Positions 16,529-24,933 of a DNA stretch of 64,000 bases are shown here, piece by piece. Within the stretch, counting starts at the first letter, position 1, and each line of letters begins with the position of its first letter. The notes below the pieces were generated by a model that was not told the DNA's origin, ran no database searches, and saw nothing but the letters and a program-made list of their open reading frames with translations. The DNA comes from Spongiactinospora sp. TRM90649 (GTDB lineage Bacteria; Actinomycetota; Actinomycetes; Streptosporangiales; Streptosporangiaceae). Made by a program: the position numbers and the translations under genes. The DNA lies in contig NZ_JARLTC010000009.1 of the NCBI RefSeq assembly GCF_029382225.1, positions 186,001 through 250,000 on the forward strand. Reading direction: 5' to 3'.

Positions 16529-17346
16529 TCGGCTCCCACCCTCGCCGCCTGGCCCGGGTGGGCGAGGAGCCGGTCGAGCTTCGCGTGGACGGTGGCCAGC
16601 TCCGTCCGGAGCGCGGCCAGTTCGGCCTCGGCCCGCGCGTCGCCCGCGCTGGAGTCCGCCTCGTGCATGGCGTTCACGACGACCGCGATGAACAGGTTGA
16701 GCGCCACGAAGGTGGACATCAGGATGTAGGCGATGAAGAACACCCACGCCCAGGACTTGTGCTCCATCACCTCCTGGGCCACGTTCCCCCAGTCGTCGCC
16801 CGTCATGATCTGGAAGAGCGTGAACAGCGACCGGGGCAGGTCGTCGAAGCGGTCGGGGACGATGTCGCCGAACAGAGTGGTCGCGATCACGGCCGCGATG
16901 TAGACCATCAGGACCAGCAGCCCGATGATGGAGATCATCCCGGGGACCGCGCTGAACAGCGCGCCCACGACGCGGCGCATGCTGGGCACCGCCGACACCA
17001 GCCGCAGCGCGCGCAGGATGCGCAGCGACCGCAGCACCGACAGCGGTCCTGAGGCGGGGATGAGGGCGATGGCCACGATGGCCGTGTCGAACCAGTTCCA
17101 GGGGTCCGACCAGAAGGCGCGGCGGTAGGCGTAGAGCCGCGCGGCGATCTCGACGGTGAAGACCGCCAGGGCGATCCGGTCCACGGCGTGTAACAGCCCG
17201 CCCGCGCGCGCCATCACATGCGCGCTGGTCTCCATGCCGATGGTGATCGCGTTGACCACGATCACGGCGATGATCGCGTGCTGCGTGACGGGGTGCTCCA
17301 GGACGGCGCGCGCACGCTCGCGCCCCGGGGATGTGTTCTCGGTCAT
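16516..17346 (-). CDS. voltage-gated cation channel, bacterial Nav/Cav type
   Basis: 276-residue single-repeat six-helix channel. Helices S1-S3 are followed by a voltage-sensor S4 with arginines every third residue (LRSLRILRALRLV). After S5 comes the pore loop FQIMTGDDWGNVA (filter T182-G-D-D-W186), then S6 (FVALNLFIAVVVNAM) and a C-terminal coiled coil (about 225-262). NaChBac has TLESW at the filter; the Asp pair here resembles calcium-selective designs such as CavAb (TLDDW). It assembles as a tetramer in the membrane. It follows the CNNM gene by 12 bp at the end of an arsR-mgtA-corC operon, so a divalent-cation role is plausible. Confidence 0.85.
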   Translation of the reverse strand: MTENTSPGRERARAVLEHPVTQHAIIAVIVVNAITIGMETSAHVMARAGGLLHAVDRIALAVFTVEIAARLYAYRRAFWSDPWNWFDTAIVAIALIPASGPLSVLRSLRILRALRLVSAVPSMRRVVGALFSAVPGMISIIGLLVLMVYIAAVIATTLFGDIVPDRFDDLPRSLFTLFQIMTGDDWGNVAQEVMEHKSWAWVFFIAYILMSTFVALNLFIAVVVNAMHEADSSAGDARAEAELAALRTELATVHAKLDRLLAHPGQAARVGAEPPA

Positions 17347-17358
17347 CGCGGCGACCGC

Positions 17359-18666
17359 TCAGCCGGCCTGGGGCGGCGCGGGCTCGTGCGGCGCACGGAC
17401 GTGGGGCGTCAGCCGTACCTCGGTGATGGCGTGGCGGTCGAGCGCCGTCACGGTCAGCTGCCAGTCCCCCGCGACGACCTCCGCGCCCGGCGCGGTCGGC
17501 ACGCGCCCGAGCAGCGCCATGATCAGGCCCGCGACGGTGGTGTAGTCCCCGTCGGGCCGTTCCTCCAGGTGGACGCCGATGTCGGGCAGGTCGTGCATGG
17601 GGAAGCCGCCGGGCAGCGTCATCCCGCCGTCGCTCTCCCTGCGGATCTCCAGCACGTCGCGGTCGGTCTCGTCGTAGATCTCGCCCACGACCTCCTCCAG
17701 CAGGTCCTCCAGGCTGACGATGCCGTCCACGGCCCCGTGCTCGTCGATGACCAGCGCGAACTGCTGGCGTTCCGCCTTGAAGTGGCGCAGCGCGTCGGAG
17801 ACCCGCAGGCTCTCGGGCAGCAGCAGCGCCGGGCGGGTCACGTCGGCGGCGGTGTGCCCGGACTCGTCGGTGAACAGGTCGCGCAGGTGGGCGATGCCCA
17901 CGGTGTCGTCGAGCGAGCCGTTGCGGACGACGGGCGCCCGCGAGTGCCCGGAGGCCGCCAGTTCCCGGCCCGCCTGCGCCGCCGGGGTGTCGGCGGCGAG
18001 GGTGAACACCTCGCGGCGGGGCAGCAGCACCTCGCGCAGCGTGCGTTCGGTGATCTCCACCGCGCCGGAGATGATCAGCCGCTGCTCGGGCGTGAAGCCC
18101 CGATGCGCGCCGACCAGCTCGCGGATCTCCTCCGGCCCGATCTCCTCCCGGTGCCTGGCCGGGTCGCCGCCCATCAGCCGCACCGCCACGTCGGTGGACT
18201 TGGCCAGCGCCCACACCACCGGACGCGTGACGGTGGCGATCAGGTTCAGCGGGCGGGCCATCAGCAGGGCCCAGGGCTCGGCGCGCTGCATGGCCACCCG
18301 CTTGGGGGCCAGCTCGCCGAACACCAGGGTCAGGAAGGTCAGCACGATCGTCACGACGATGATCGCCGCCGGCCCCGCCGCCGCGCCGAGGAATCCGAAC
18401 AGCGGCACCAGCGGCTCGGACAGCGTGACCGCCGCGGTGGCCGAGGCGAGGAACCCGGACAGGGTGATCACGAGCTGGATGGTGGCCAGGAACCGGCTCG
18501 GGTCGCGGGCCAGGCGCACCAGCACCCGGCCGCCCGCGCCGCGCTGTTCCAGCCTGCGCAACTGCCCTTCGCGGAGGGAGATGAGCGCGAGCTCGCTGCC
18601 CGCGAAGACCGCGTTGACGATGATAAGGATCACGACCAGGGCGAGCTGGAACCAGTAGCCGTCCAG
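17359..18666 (-). CDS. CNNM/CorC-family divalent cation transporter with CBS pair
   Basis: Membrane protein with an N-terminal DUF21/CNNM domain (about residues 1-185, three or four helices, NAVFAGSELALISLREGQL), a CBS pair (about 205-325) and a C-terminal CorC/HlyC domain. The family exports or regulates Mg2+/Co2+. A GTG at 18,633 would truncate the first helix. The conserved family start (x)DGYWFQLALVV is encoded 11 codons upstream, where GGGAGG lies 6 nt before a CTG at 18,666, so a CTG start is proposed. The gene lies 43 bp after mgtA and 12 bp before the channel gene, all co-oriented. Confidence 0.85.
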   Translation of the reverse strand: MDGYWFQLALVVILIIVNAVFAGSELALISLREGQLRRLEQRGAGGRVLVRLARDPSRFLATIQLVITLSGFLASATAAVTLSEPLVPLFGFLGAAAGPAAIIVVTIVLTFLTLVFGELAPKRVAMQRAEPWALLMARPLNLIATVTRPVVWALAKSTDVAVRLMGGDPARHREEIGPEEIRELVGAHRGFTPEQRLIISGAVEITERTLREVLLPRREVFTLAADTPAAQAGRELAASGHSRAPVVRNGSLDDTVGIAHLRDLFTDESGHTAADVTRPALLLPESLRVSDALRHFKAERQQFALVIDEHGAVDGIVSLEDLLEEVVGEIYDETDRDVLEIRRESDGGMTLPGGFPMHDLPDIGVHLEERPDGDYTTVAGLIMALLGRVPTAPGAEVVAGDWQLTVTALDRHAITEVRLTPHVRAPHEPAPPQAG

Positions 18667-18709
18667 GGCGACCCTCCCATAACAGTTGCCGTATTGCGCA
18701 ACTATACAA

Positions 18710-21229
18710 CTAAATCGGGAGGAGGTGGCGATCCCGCAGGCGGACCGACAGCGCCAGCGCCACGCCGTACACCAGCAGCAGCACGCAGAGCAGCAGGTAA
18801 TAAGACGCGGGCAGCACGACCAGCCCCAGCGCGGGGGCCAGCGGCGACAGCGGGAAGAGCACCCCGGCGGCGGCCAGCGCCCCGGTGGCCAGCCACAGCG
18901 GACGCGACACCCCGCGGCCCGGATGCAGCATCAGCATGATCAGGGCCTGGGTGAACAGGTTCTCCACGAACCACCCCGTACGGAACGCCGCCTGGTCCTC
19001 ACCGGCGATCAGCCGGTCCAGCAGCATGAACGTGGTCAGGTCCGCGGCCACGTTGAGCGCGCCGAAGGCGGCGATGAACCCCAGCAGGCCGTTCGGCCGC
19101 AACCGAATCGGACGGCGCAGCGTCCCCGCCGCCGGACGGTCGAACGCGAAGGCGAGCTGGGCGGCGTCGAAGCACAGGTTCTGCACGAGCACCTGAACCG
19201 GCAGCATCGGCAGGAACGGCAGCATCACCCCCGCCGCCAGCATCGCGATCACGTTGCCGACGTTCGACGACAGCACGATCCGCAGATACGTGATGATGTT
19301 GCCGGTGCAGGTCCGGCCCACCGTGATCGCCCGTTCGATCGCGGCCAGGTCCTTGGACGCCACGACGACGTCGGCCGCCTCCCGGCTGACATCGACCCCG
19401 TTACGCGGGCAGATCCCGACGTGCGCGGCGCGCAGCGCGGGCAGGTCGTTGACCCCGTCGCCGAGGAACCCCACCACGTGCCCGGACGCCGCCAGCGCCC
19501 GCACCAGCCGGGCCTTGTCGGCGGGGGTGCAGCGGGCGAAGACCACGCCGTCCCCGGCGACCGCCGCGAGCGCGTCGTCGTCCAGGTCCGCCAGGTCGTC
19601 GGCGACGATCACGGCGTCCGGGCCGAGGCCGAGGTCGCGGCACGCCCTGGCCGCCGCCCCCGGGTGGTCGCCGGTGAGCACCTTGATCCGCACGCCGCGC
19701 CCGATCAGGTCGGCGAGGGCCCCGGCCGCGCCGGGGGTCAGCGCGTCGCTCATCGCGACGAACCCGGCGAAGGCCAGGCCGTCCTCGTGCGGCGGTGCGA
19801 GCGCCGCGCGCCGCGCCGTCGCGACGGCCAGCACCCGCAGCCCCTCCCCGGCCAGCCGCGCGGCCTCCTCACGCGTGCCCGGCGGGACGGCGGCGCAGCG
19901 CCCAAGCACGTCCTCCACCGCGCCCTTGACGATCAGCAGCCGCTCGCCGTCCTCCACGCGGACCAGCGCCGACGACGTCCGCGAGACCGGATCGAACGGC
20001 CGGGCCGTCAGCCCCTCCCCCGGCTCAAGGTCCGGGACGGCCCACAGGATCGCCTCGTCCAGCGGATCCGGCACCGGCAGGTCGGCCAGGTGGAGCGTCC
20101 AGAAGCCGTTCAGCGCCGCCCACCTGAGCACCTGTGGATCGGGTCCGGCGACCCGGTCGAGCACCGGCCGGTCCTCGGTCAGCGTGCCCGTCTTGTCCGT
20201 GCACAGCACATCGATCGCGCCCAGGTCGTGCAGCGCGGGCAGGCTCTTCACGATCACGCCCCGGTCGCGCGCCAGCACGGCCGAACCGCGCGCCAGCACG
20301 GCGGTGACCACCACCGGCAGCATCTCCGGCGTCAGCCCGACCGCCACCGCCACGATGAACGGCACGGCCTCCAGCCCGCGTCCCTGCACGATCGCGTCGG
20401 CCACCAGCGCCACCGGCGGCACCAGCAGCATGAAGCGGACCAGCAGCCAGGAGATGCCGTCCACCGCCCGGTCGAACGCCGGTCTCGCCCGCCCCGACCC
20501 GGCGCCCAGCCGGGCATCGGCCAGCCGGGTGCGCTCCCCCGTCGCCACCACCACGGCCAGCGCGCTGCCCGACGCGACGCTCCCGCCCTGCCGGCACAGG
20601 TGATCCCGCTGCCCCGGCGCGGGACGATCGACGGCGTGCAGCGCGGTCGGCGCCGACTCGCCGGTCAGCGCCGCCTGTAGGACGGTGAAGCCGGAGGAGC
20701 GCAGCAGCCGCACGTCGGCGGGCACGAGATCGCCCGGCCCGAGCTTGACCGCGTCTCCCGGCACCAGTTCCTCGATCGGCACCTCGCGCGCCCTCGGCGG
20801 CTCCTCCGGCGACGGCCTGCGCACCACGGTCGCGGTGGCCGGGATCAGCGCGCGCAGCGCCGCCGCGGCCCGGTCGGCGCGGTGCTCGCCGGTGGCCCGC
20901 AGCAGGCAGCTCACCGCGACCAGGACGACGATGACGCAGGCCGTCCCCCAGGAGGAGATCATCGCCGAGACCGCGCCGAGCCCGAACAGCACCAGCGTGA
21001 ACGGATCGCTCGCGGCCCGGGCCAGCCGCGACGGCCAGCCCGGCGGACGCCGCTCGGGCAGCGTGTTCTCCCCGTAGACGACCAGGCGCTCGACGGCCTG
21101 CGCCTCGGTCAGCCCCTTCGGCCCGCCGGAAAGCGCCCGCAGCAGTTCGTGACGGGTGGCGCCGGCGATGTCGTCCAGGCGGAGGGCGGGGGCGTGTTCG
21201 GGTGCCCTGCTCTCAAGCGCCCATACCAC
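18710..21229 (-). CDS. mgtA: magnesium-translocating P-type ATPase
   Basis: 839-residue P-type ATPase of the MgtA/MgtB (type IIIB) group. Visible motifs are TGES in the actuator domain, the phosphorylation site DKTGTLT (Asp about 345), TGDHPGA in the nucleotide domain, and GDGVNDLPAL. The stretch VLVQNLCFDAAQLAFAFDR near the C-terminal membrane helices is the Mg-ATPase signature. It imports Mg2+ using ATP. The start overlaps the end of arsR by 17 bp, so the two are coupled. It is slightly shorter than the E. coli protein (898), mainly at the N-terminus. Confidence 0.88.
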   Translation of the reverse strand: MVWALESRAPEHAPALRLDDIAGATRHELLRALSGGPKGLTEAQAVERLVVYGENTLPERRPPGWPSRLARAASDPFTLVLFGLGAVSAMISSWGTACVIVVLVAVSCLLRATGEHRADRAAAALRALIPATATVVRRPSPEEPPRAREVPIEELVPGDAVKLGPGDLVPADVRLLRSSGFTVLQAALTGESAPTALHAVDRPAPGQRDHLCRQGGSVASGSALAVVVATGERTRLADARLGAGSGRARPAFDRAVDGISWLLVRFMLLVPPVALVADAIVQGRGLEAVPFIVAVAVGLTPEMLPVVVTAVLARGSAVLARDRGVIVKSLPALHDLGAIDVLCTDKTGTLTEDRPVLDRVAGPDPQVLRWAALNGFWTLHLADLPVPDPLDEAILWAVPDLEPGEGLTARPFDPVSRTSSALVRVEDGERLLIVKGAVEDVLGRCAAVPPGTREEAARLAGEGLRVLAVATARRAALAPPHEDGLAFAGFVAMSDALTPGAAGALADLIGRGVRIKVLTGDHPGAAARACRDLGLGPDAVIVADDLADLDDDALAAVAGDGVVFARCTPADKARLVRALAASGHVVGFLGDGVNDLPALRAAHVGICPRNGVDVSREAADVVVASKDLAAIERAITVGRTCTGNIITYLRIVLSSNVGNVIAMLAAGVMLPFLPMLPVQVLVQNLCFDAAQLAFAFDRPAAGTLRRPIRLRPNGLLGFIAAFGALNVAADLTTFMLLDRLIAGEDQAAFRTGWFVENLFTQALIMLMLHPGRGVSRPLWLATGALAAAGVLFPLSPLAPALGLVVLPASYYLLLCVLLLVYGVALALSVRLRDRHLLPI

Positions 21230-21575
21230 GCGCGGCCCCAGAGGCGGGCCCGGCGAGGGGCCCGGTAGTCGAGCGCCGCATCCGCCGATCGACCAGCAGC
21301 CGGACGGTGTCCACCACGTCGGCGTCGTCGACGAGATAGACGACCCGGCGTCCCTCCCGGCGCGACCTGACCAGCCCCGCGAGCTTCAGCTTGGTCAGAT
21401 GCTGGCTGACGGCGGGCAGCGCGCCGCCGACGCGGTCCGCCAGGCCGGTCACGTCGCACTCGCGCTGCGCCAGCGCCCAGACGATGTGCAGCCGCAGCGG
21501 CGAGGCCAGCAGCCCGAACACCTCCGCGACCTCCGCCAGCACCTCACCCGGCGGATCGTCGAAGGTCTCGGCCAT
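21213..21575 (-). CDS. ArsR-family winged-helix regulator
   Basis: 120-residue ArsR/SmtB-type repressor. The winged helix covers about residues 18-90 (FGLLASPLRLHIVWALAQRE, LPAVSQHLTKLKLAGLV, GRRVVYLV). The ATG at 21,575 is chosen because AGGAGG lies 9 nt upstream; a longer frame reading into the neighbouring kinase gene is antisense. No Cys-rich metal site is visible (one Cys, in the N-terminal third), so the effector may be bound by His/Asp or be non-metal. It is the first gene of the mgtA-corC-channel operon and overlaps mgtA. Confidence 0.85.
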   Translation of the reverse strand: MAETFDDPPGEVLAEVAEVFGLLASPLRLHIVWALAQRECDVTGLADRVGGALPAVSQHLTKLKLAGLVRSRREGRRVVYLVDDADVVDTVRLLVDRRMRRSTTGPLAGPASGAARGMGA

Positions 21576-21648
21576 CGTCCCCGGCCTCCTTCCCACCGCC
21601 TCCAGCCAGGTCACCCAGTGTAGGCCGGACGCCGCGCCGGTCCGAGCG

Positions 21649-22614
21649 TCAGCGGGCGGCGACGGCCGCGCCGACCAGCCCGGCGGTGGCGCCGAGGGTG
21701 GCGAGCTCGATCGGGGGGCACAGCCCGGGGAGAAGGGAGGCGGTGACGGCCCGGAGGCGGCCGAGGTAGGGCTTGAGGTCTTCGGTGATCCCGCCGCCGA
21801 GCAGCACGAGCCCGGGGTCCAGCACTCCGCACACCGTCGCCAGGGTGAGCGCCCACCCCTCAATGGCCTCCTCGGCGATCACCCGCGCCACGGCGTCCCC
21901 GCGCTGAGCCGCGCCCAGCACCCGCTCCAGCCGCCCGCCCTCCGGCAGCGGTTCGGACAAGGCGGCCGACAGGGCGCGGCCACCGTAGAGTTCCTCGATC
22001 CATACGTATCCGGGGGGTGGGGCCGGATGCAGGGACTCGGCGGGGCGGGTGCGGAGGACGCGCTGCCAGGTGCGGTCCTCGGTGGCGGGCAGGCGTAGGG
22101 GCAGGGTGCCGATCTCGCCCGCCGCGCCGCGGACGCCCCGGTAGATGGCGCCGTTCGCGACGATCCCCATGCCGATGTTGGTGCCCAGCGTGATCAGGAC
22201 GAGGTCGGGACGCCCCTGTCCCGCGCCGTGCGTCGCCTCGCCCAGGGCGGCCAGGCTGGCGTCGTTGTCCACCACGACCCGGGTGCCGAACCGCGCGGCG
22301 ACGCGGTCGCGCAGCGTCTCGCCCGCCGGGATGCTGGTGCCGAGCGGGGCGAGCAGCACCCCTTCGGCGTCCACGACGCACGCGACGCCGATGCCGATCG
22401 CGGGCGGCGGCGCCCCCGGTTCCACCGTCATCCGCGCGGCGGCCCTGGCGATGACCTTCTCCAGCCCCGCCAGGAAGTCGCCGTCGTGCTCGCGGGCCAG
22501 GTCGCCGACGCGGTACTCGGCGAGGTCGTGGATCCGCGCGCCCTCGGCGACGCCCACCCGGACGTTGGACGCCCCGATGTCCAGGCAGATTCTGGCCGAG
22601 TCGTGCACCGGCAT
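21649..22614 (-). CDS. ROK-family sugar kinase
   Basis: 321-residue ROK kinase with the N-terminal phosphate-binding motif CLDIGASNVRVG, the central VDNDASLAALGEA motif carrying the catalytic Asp, TLGTNIGMGIV and the adenosine motif LGGG. The usual zinc motif (GHxxxxxxxxCxCGxxGC) is absent: here it reads GEIGTLPL with no following cysteines, so it is a zinc-less ROK variant. GGAGG lies 8 nt before the ATG at 22,614. It follows the PIG-L deacetylase by 75 bp and belongs to the regulon of the divergent ROK repressor. It probably phosphorylates the sugar delivered by the ABC importer. Confidence 0.85.
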   Translation of the reverse strand: MPVHDSARICLDIGASNVRVGVAEGARIHDLAEYRVGDLAREHDGDFLAGLEKVIARAAARMTVEPGAPPPAIGIGVACVVDAEGVLLAPLGTSIPAGETLRDRVAARFGTRVVVDNDASLAALGEATHGAGQGRPDLVLITLGTNIGMGIVANGAIYRGVRGAAGEIGTLPLRLPATEDRTWQRVLRTRPAESLHPAPPPGYVWIEELYGGRALSAALSEPLPEGGRLERVLGAAQRGDAVARVIAEEAIEGWALTLATVCGVLDPGLVLLGGGITEDLKPYLGRLRAVTASLLPGLCPPIELATLGATAGLVGAAVAAR

Positions 22615-22689
22615 GTTCGTAACCTCCGTTTCGGCGGTCCTGGCACCCATGCCGGCCGAATCTCTCACGCGGCGAAACCCCTCAGGCCC

Positions 22690-23517
22690 TCAGAACGGGA
22701 AGAGCGTCTTCGCCATCTCGTCGCTCAGCGGCGTGCCGTACTCAGAAACCTCGTAGGCCTCGGCGTACCGAGCGGCGGACCCGCGTTCCGCGCCGTACCG
22801 GGTGATGAGTTCCGCCCGGAACCGGTCGGCCTCGGTCTCGGGGTCGGCCCCGGCCTTGCGCCGGATGAACTCGCCGCGCTCGGCCGGGTCGGTGGGCATC
22901 TCGTCGGCGTAGCCCTTGATCCACGGCAGCCACTCGGTCATCTGCCGCTCGTGGCTCGTGATCGCGTCGACCTTCTTCTCGATCACCGAGGTGAGGTCGA
23001 ACACCAGGTCCGGCTGGAACGGGTACGGCCGGGTGAAGCGGTCGGACATCATGATGACGACCGGTACCGCCGGCGGTACGGTGACGTTCGGCACGATGTT
23101 CGGCACCATGATCATTGACAGCGCGTCCTGGACGAGAACGCCCGTGTAGCGGTGATCAGGGTGGTAGTCGTTGGGACGATGCGTCGCGACGACATCCGGC
23201 TCGAACTCTCGGATGGCCCTGATGATCTGGTTGCGGTTCTCGATGGTGGGGAGCAGCGTGCCGTCCGGGATGTCGAGCACCACCGACTCCGCGCCCACGG
23301 CCGCCGCGCCCGCCAGCGCCTCGGCGCGGCGCGAGCGGGCCAGCGGCCCGCCGCCGATCTCGTGGTGCCCGGCGTTGCCGTCGGTCACCGACAGGAACCG
23401 CACCGCGCCGCCGCGCCCGGTCCAGAGCGCGGCCAGGCCGGCGGACCTGATCTCGCAGTCGTCGGGATGTGCGCCGATGCACAGCAGCCGGGGAGCGTCA
23501 CTGGAGCGCTGCGACAT
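22690..23517 (-). CDS. PIG-L family zinc deacetylase
   Basis: 275-residue LmbE/PIG-L protein. The metal and catalytic motif AHPDD is at residues 16-20 and the second metal motif HPDH near 118-122. Family members remove N-acyl groups from GlcNAc-containing compounds (GlcNAc-PI, GlcNAc-inositol in mycothiol synthesis, antibiotic intermediates). The ATG at 23,517 is preceded by AAAGGAAT; an upstream ATG at 23,541 is weaker and reaches the operator. It is the first gene of a two-gene unit with the ROK kinase, under a ROK operator shared with the divergent repressor. This suggests import, deacetylation and phosphorylation of an N-acyl amino-sugar compound, which is inference. Confidence 0.85.
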   Translation of the reverse strand: MSQRSSDAPRLLCIGAHPDDCEIRSAGLAALWTGRGGAVRFLSVTDGNAGHHEIGGGPLARSRRAEALAGAAAVGAESVVLDIPDGTLLPTIENRNQIIRAIREFEPDVVATHRPNDYHPDHRYTGVLVQDALSMIMVPNIVPNVTVPPAVPVVIMMSDRFTRPYPFQPDLVFDLTSVIEKKVDAITSHERQMTEWLPWIKGYADEMPTDPAERGEFIRRKAGADPETEADRFRAELITRYGAERGSAARYAEAYEVSEYGTPLSDEMAKTLFPF

Positions 23518-23544
23518 GGGGGATTCCTTTGACTTCAGCATGGT

Positions 23545-23565
23545 TGATAGGAAACTAACCTATCA
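23545..23565. promoter_or_regulatory. ROK-repressor operator, copy 1
   Basis: Perfect inverted repeat TGATAGG-N7-CCTATCA in the 96-bp gap between the PIG-L gene and the ROK repressor gene. The same half sites and spacing recur upstream of the ABC importer, which identifies it as the regulon operator. Confidence 0.8.
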
Positions 23566-23613
23566 TTTATCTCGTCGCAAGCCTTGGCATCAACACAGAC
23601 AGGAGAGCGATCC

Positions 23614-24822
23614 ATGACAGACGGCCTGGAGCCGCCGGCAGTCGCGCGGCCGCAGTTGATGCGGGAGATGAACACCCAGGTCGTCGTGGATCTGCTGCGG
23701 CGCTCGGGCCCGCTCTCGCGTACCGACCTCGGCCGCCTGACCGGGCTGTCCAAGCCCACGGTGCAGCAGGCGCTGGCCGGGGCGGAGAAGGCCGGGCTGG
23801 TCACGCTGCACGGTCACCGGCAGGGCCTGCCGGGGCCCGCCGCCAAGCTCTACAAGATCGACATCGCCGCCGGGCACGTGCTGGCCCTCGACGTCGGCCA
23901 CGAGTACCTGCGCGGCGCGGTGTGCGACCTGACCGGCGAGGTGTACGCCCGCCGCGCCCTCCCCGTGCAGGCCACCAGCGCGCGCGGGCGGGTCGCCGAG
24001 GTGGTCGACTTCGGCCGCTCCCTGCTCGCCATCGCCGAGCTGCCCGGCTCCGGACTGCGGCAGACGGTGCTCGGCAGCCCCGGCTTCTACGACCCCAGGC
24101 GCGACGCCCTCACGCTCACCGGCGGCCTGGAGGGGTGGGACTCCCCCGACGTGCTCGCCGCGCTGCGCGCCGAGTTCGGCGCGTCCATGGTGATCGAGAA
24201 CGACGTCGACCTCGCCGCCGTCGCCGAGCACGCCGCCGGGCACGCGCAGGGCGTGGACAACGTGGCCTTCGTGTCCATCGGCACGGGCGTGGGCGTGGGC
24301 CTGATCATCAACGGCCGCCTGCACCGTGGCGCGCACGGCGCGGCGGGCGAGGTGGCGTTCCTGCCGTTCCCCGAGGGGGGCGACGCGCAGGACGCCAGGC
24401 GGCGTGGGTCGCTGGAGGCGGCGGCGTCCGCGGCCGGGGTGGTCCGCAGCGCGCGGGCGCTCGGCGTGGCCGGATCCGGCTCCGCGCAGGACGTCTTCGA
24501 CCTCGCCCAGGAGGGCGTGCCCGCCGCGGCGGCGGCCGTGGCGAGCGAGGCCGACCTGGTGGCCAAGGTGCTGACCACGGTGATCGTCGTGCTGGACCCG
24601 GCCCTCATCGTGGTCGGCGGCGGGATCGGCCAGGCCCCCGGCTTCCTGTCCGCCGTGGTGGAGCGGGTGCGCGAGCTGGCCCCGGTGATGCCCCGGATCA
24701 CGAGCAGCGCCCTCGGCCGGGAGTCCGTGGTGGACGGCGCGCTGTCCCTCGGCGTCGATCGCGCGTGGACGCGCCTGCTCGGGGAGGACGGCGAGAACGG
24801 CGCTCAGGAGCGGCGCGACTGA
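23614..24822 (+). CDS. ROK-family transcriptional repressor (NagC/XylR type)
   Basis: 402 residues: an N-terminal winged helix (about 15-80, LSRTDLGRLTGLSKPTVQQA) fused to a ROK sugar-binding domain with ENDVDLAAVAEHA and SIGTGVGVGLIINGRLHRGA. The zinc cysteine motif is missing, as in the kinase. AGGAG precedes the ATG at 23,614 by 8 nt. It is divergent from the PIG-L/ROK-kinase unit and upstream of the importer genes. Two identical-type operators flank it, so it should repress all three units plus itself and be released by the imported sugar or its phosphate. Confidence 0.88.
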   Translation: MTDGLEPPAVARPQLMREMNTQVVVDLLRRSGPLSRTDLGRLTGLSKPTVQQALAGAEKAGLVTLHGHRQGLPGPAAKLYKIDIAAGHVLALDVGHEYLRGAVCDLTGEVYARRALPVQATSARGRVAEVVDFGRSLLAIAELPGSGLRQTVLGSPGFYDPRRDALTLTGGLEGWDSPDVLAALRAEFGASMVIENDVDLAAVAEHAAGHAQGVDNVAFVSIGTGVGVGLIINGRLHRGAHGAAGEVAFLPFPEGGDAQDARRRGSLEAAASAAGVVRSARALGVAGSGSAQDVFDLAQEGVPAAAAAVASEADLVAKVLTTVIVVLDPALIVVGGGIGQAPGFLSAVVERVRELAPVMPRITSSALGRESVVDGALSLGVDRAWTRLLGEDGENGAQERRD

Positions 24823-24864
24823 CGACACCAGGCACCCGGCACAAGGGGCTTGTTGGATTCTGAT

Positions 24865-24885
24865 AGATAGGCTACTTTCCTATCA
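24865..24885. promoter_or_regulatory. ROK-repressor operator, copy 2
   Basis: AGATAGG-N7-CCTATCA, identical to copy 1 in 13 of 14 arm positions and in spacing, 48 bp upstream of the substrate-binding protein gene. A possible promoter (TTGTTG, 17-bp spacer, TACTTT) overlaps it, so binding would block transcription of the importer. Confidence 0.8.
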
Positions 24886-24933
24886 ATCACAGGCGGTGAA
24901 GCCGCCTCGCGCCGCGATCGGAAGGACGGTCTC

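Noticed and set aside
16436-18709. 757-codon minus-strand frame over the channel and CNNM genes
   Set aside because: Out of frame with two well-supported membrane proteins; Arg/His/Gly-rich sequence of no family.
17218-20680. Large plus-strand frames opposite mgtA and CNNM
   Set aside because: Antisense shadows; the minus-strand genes carry clear catalytic motifs.
21576-21863. N-terminal extension of the ArsR gene to 216 residues
   Set aside because: Antisense to the ROK kinase; AGGAGG sets the start at 21,575.
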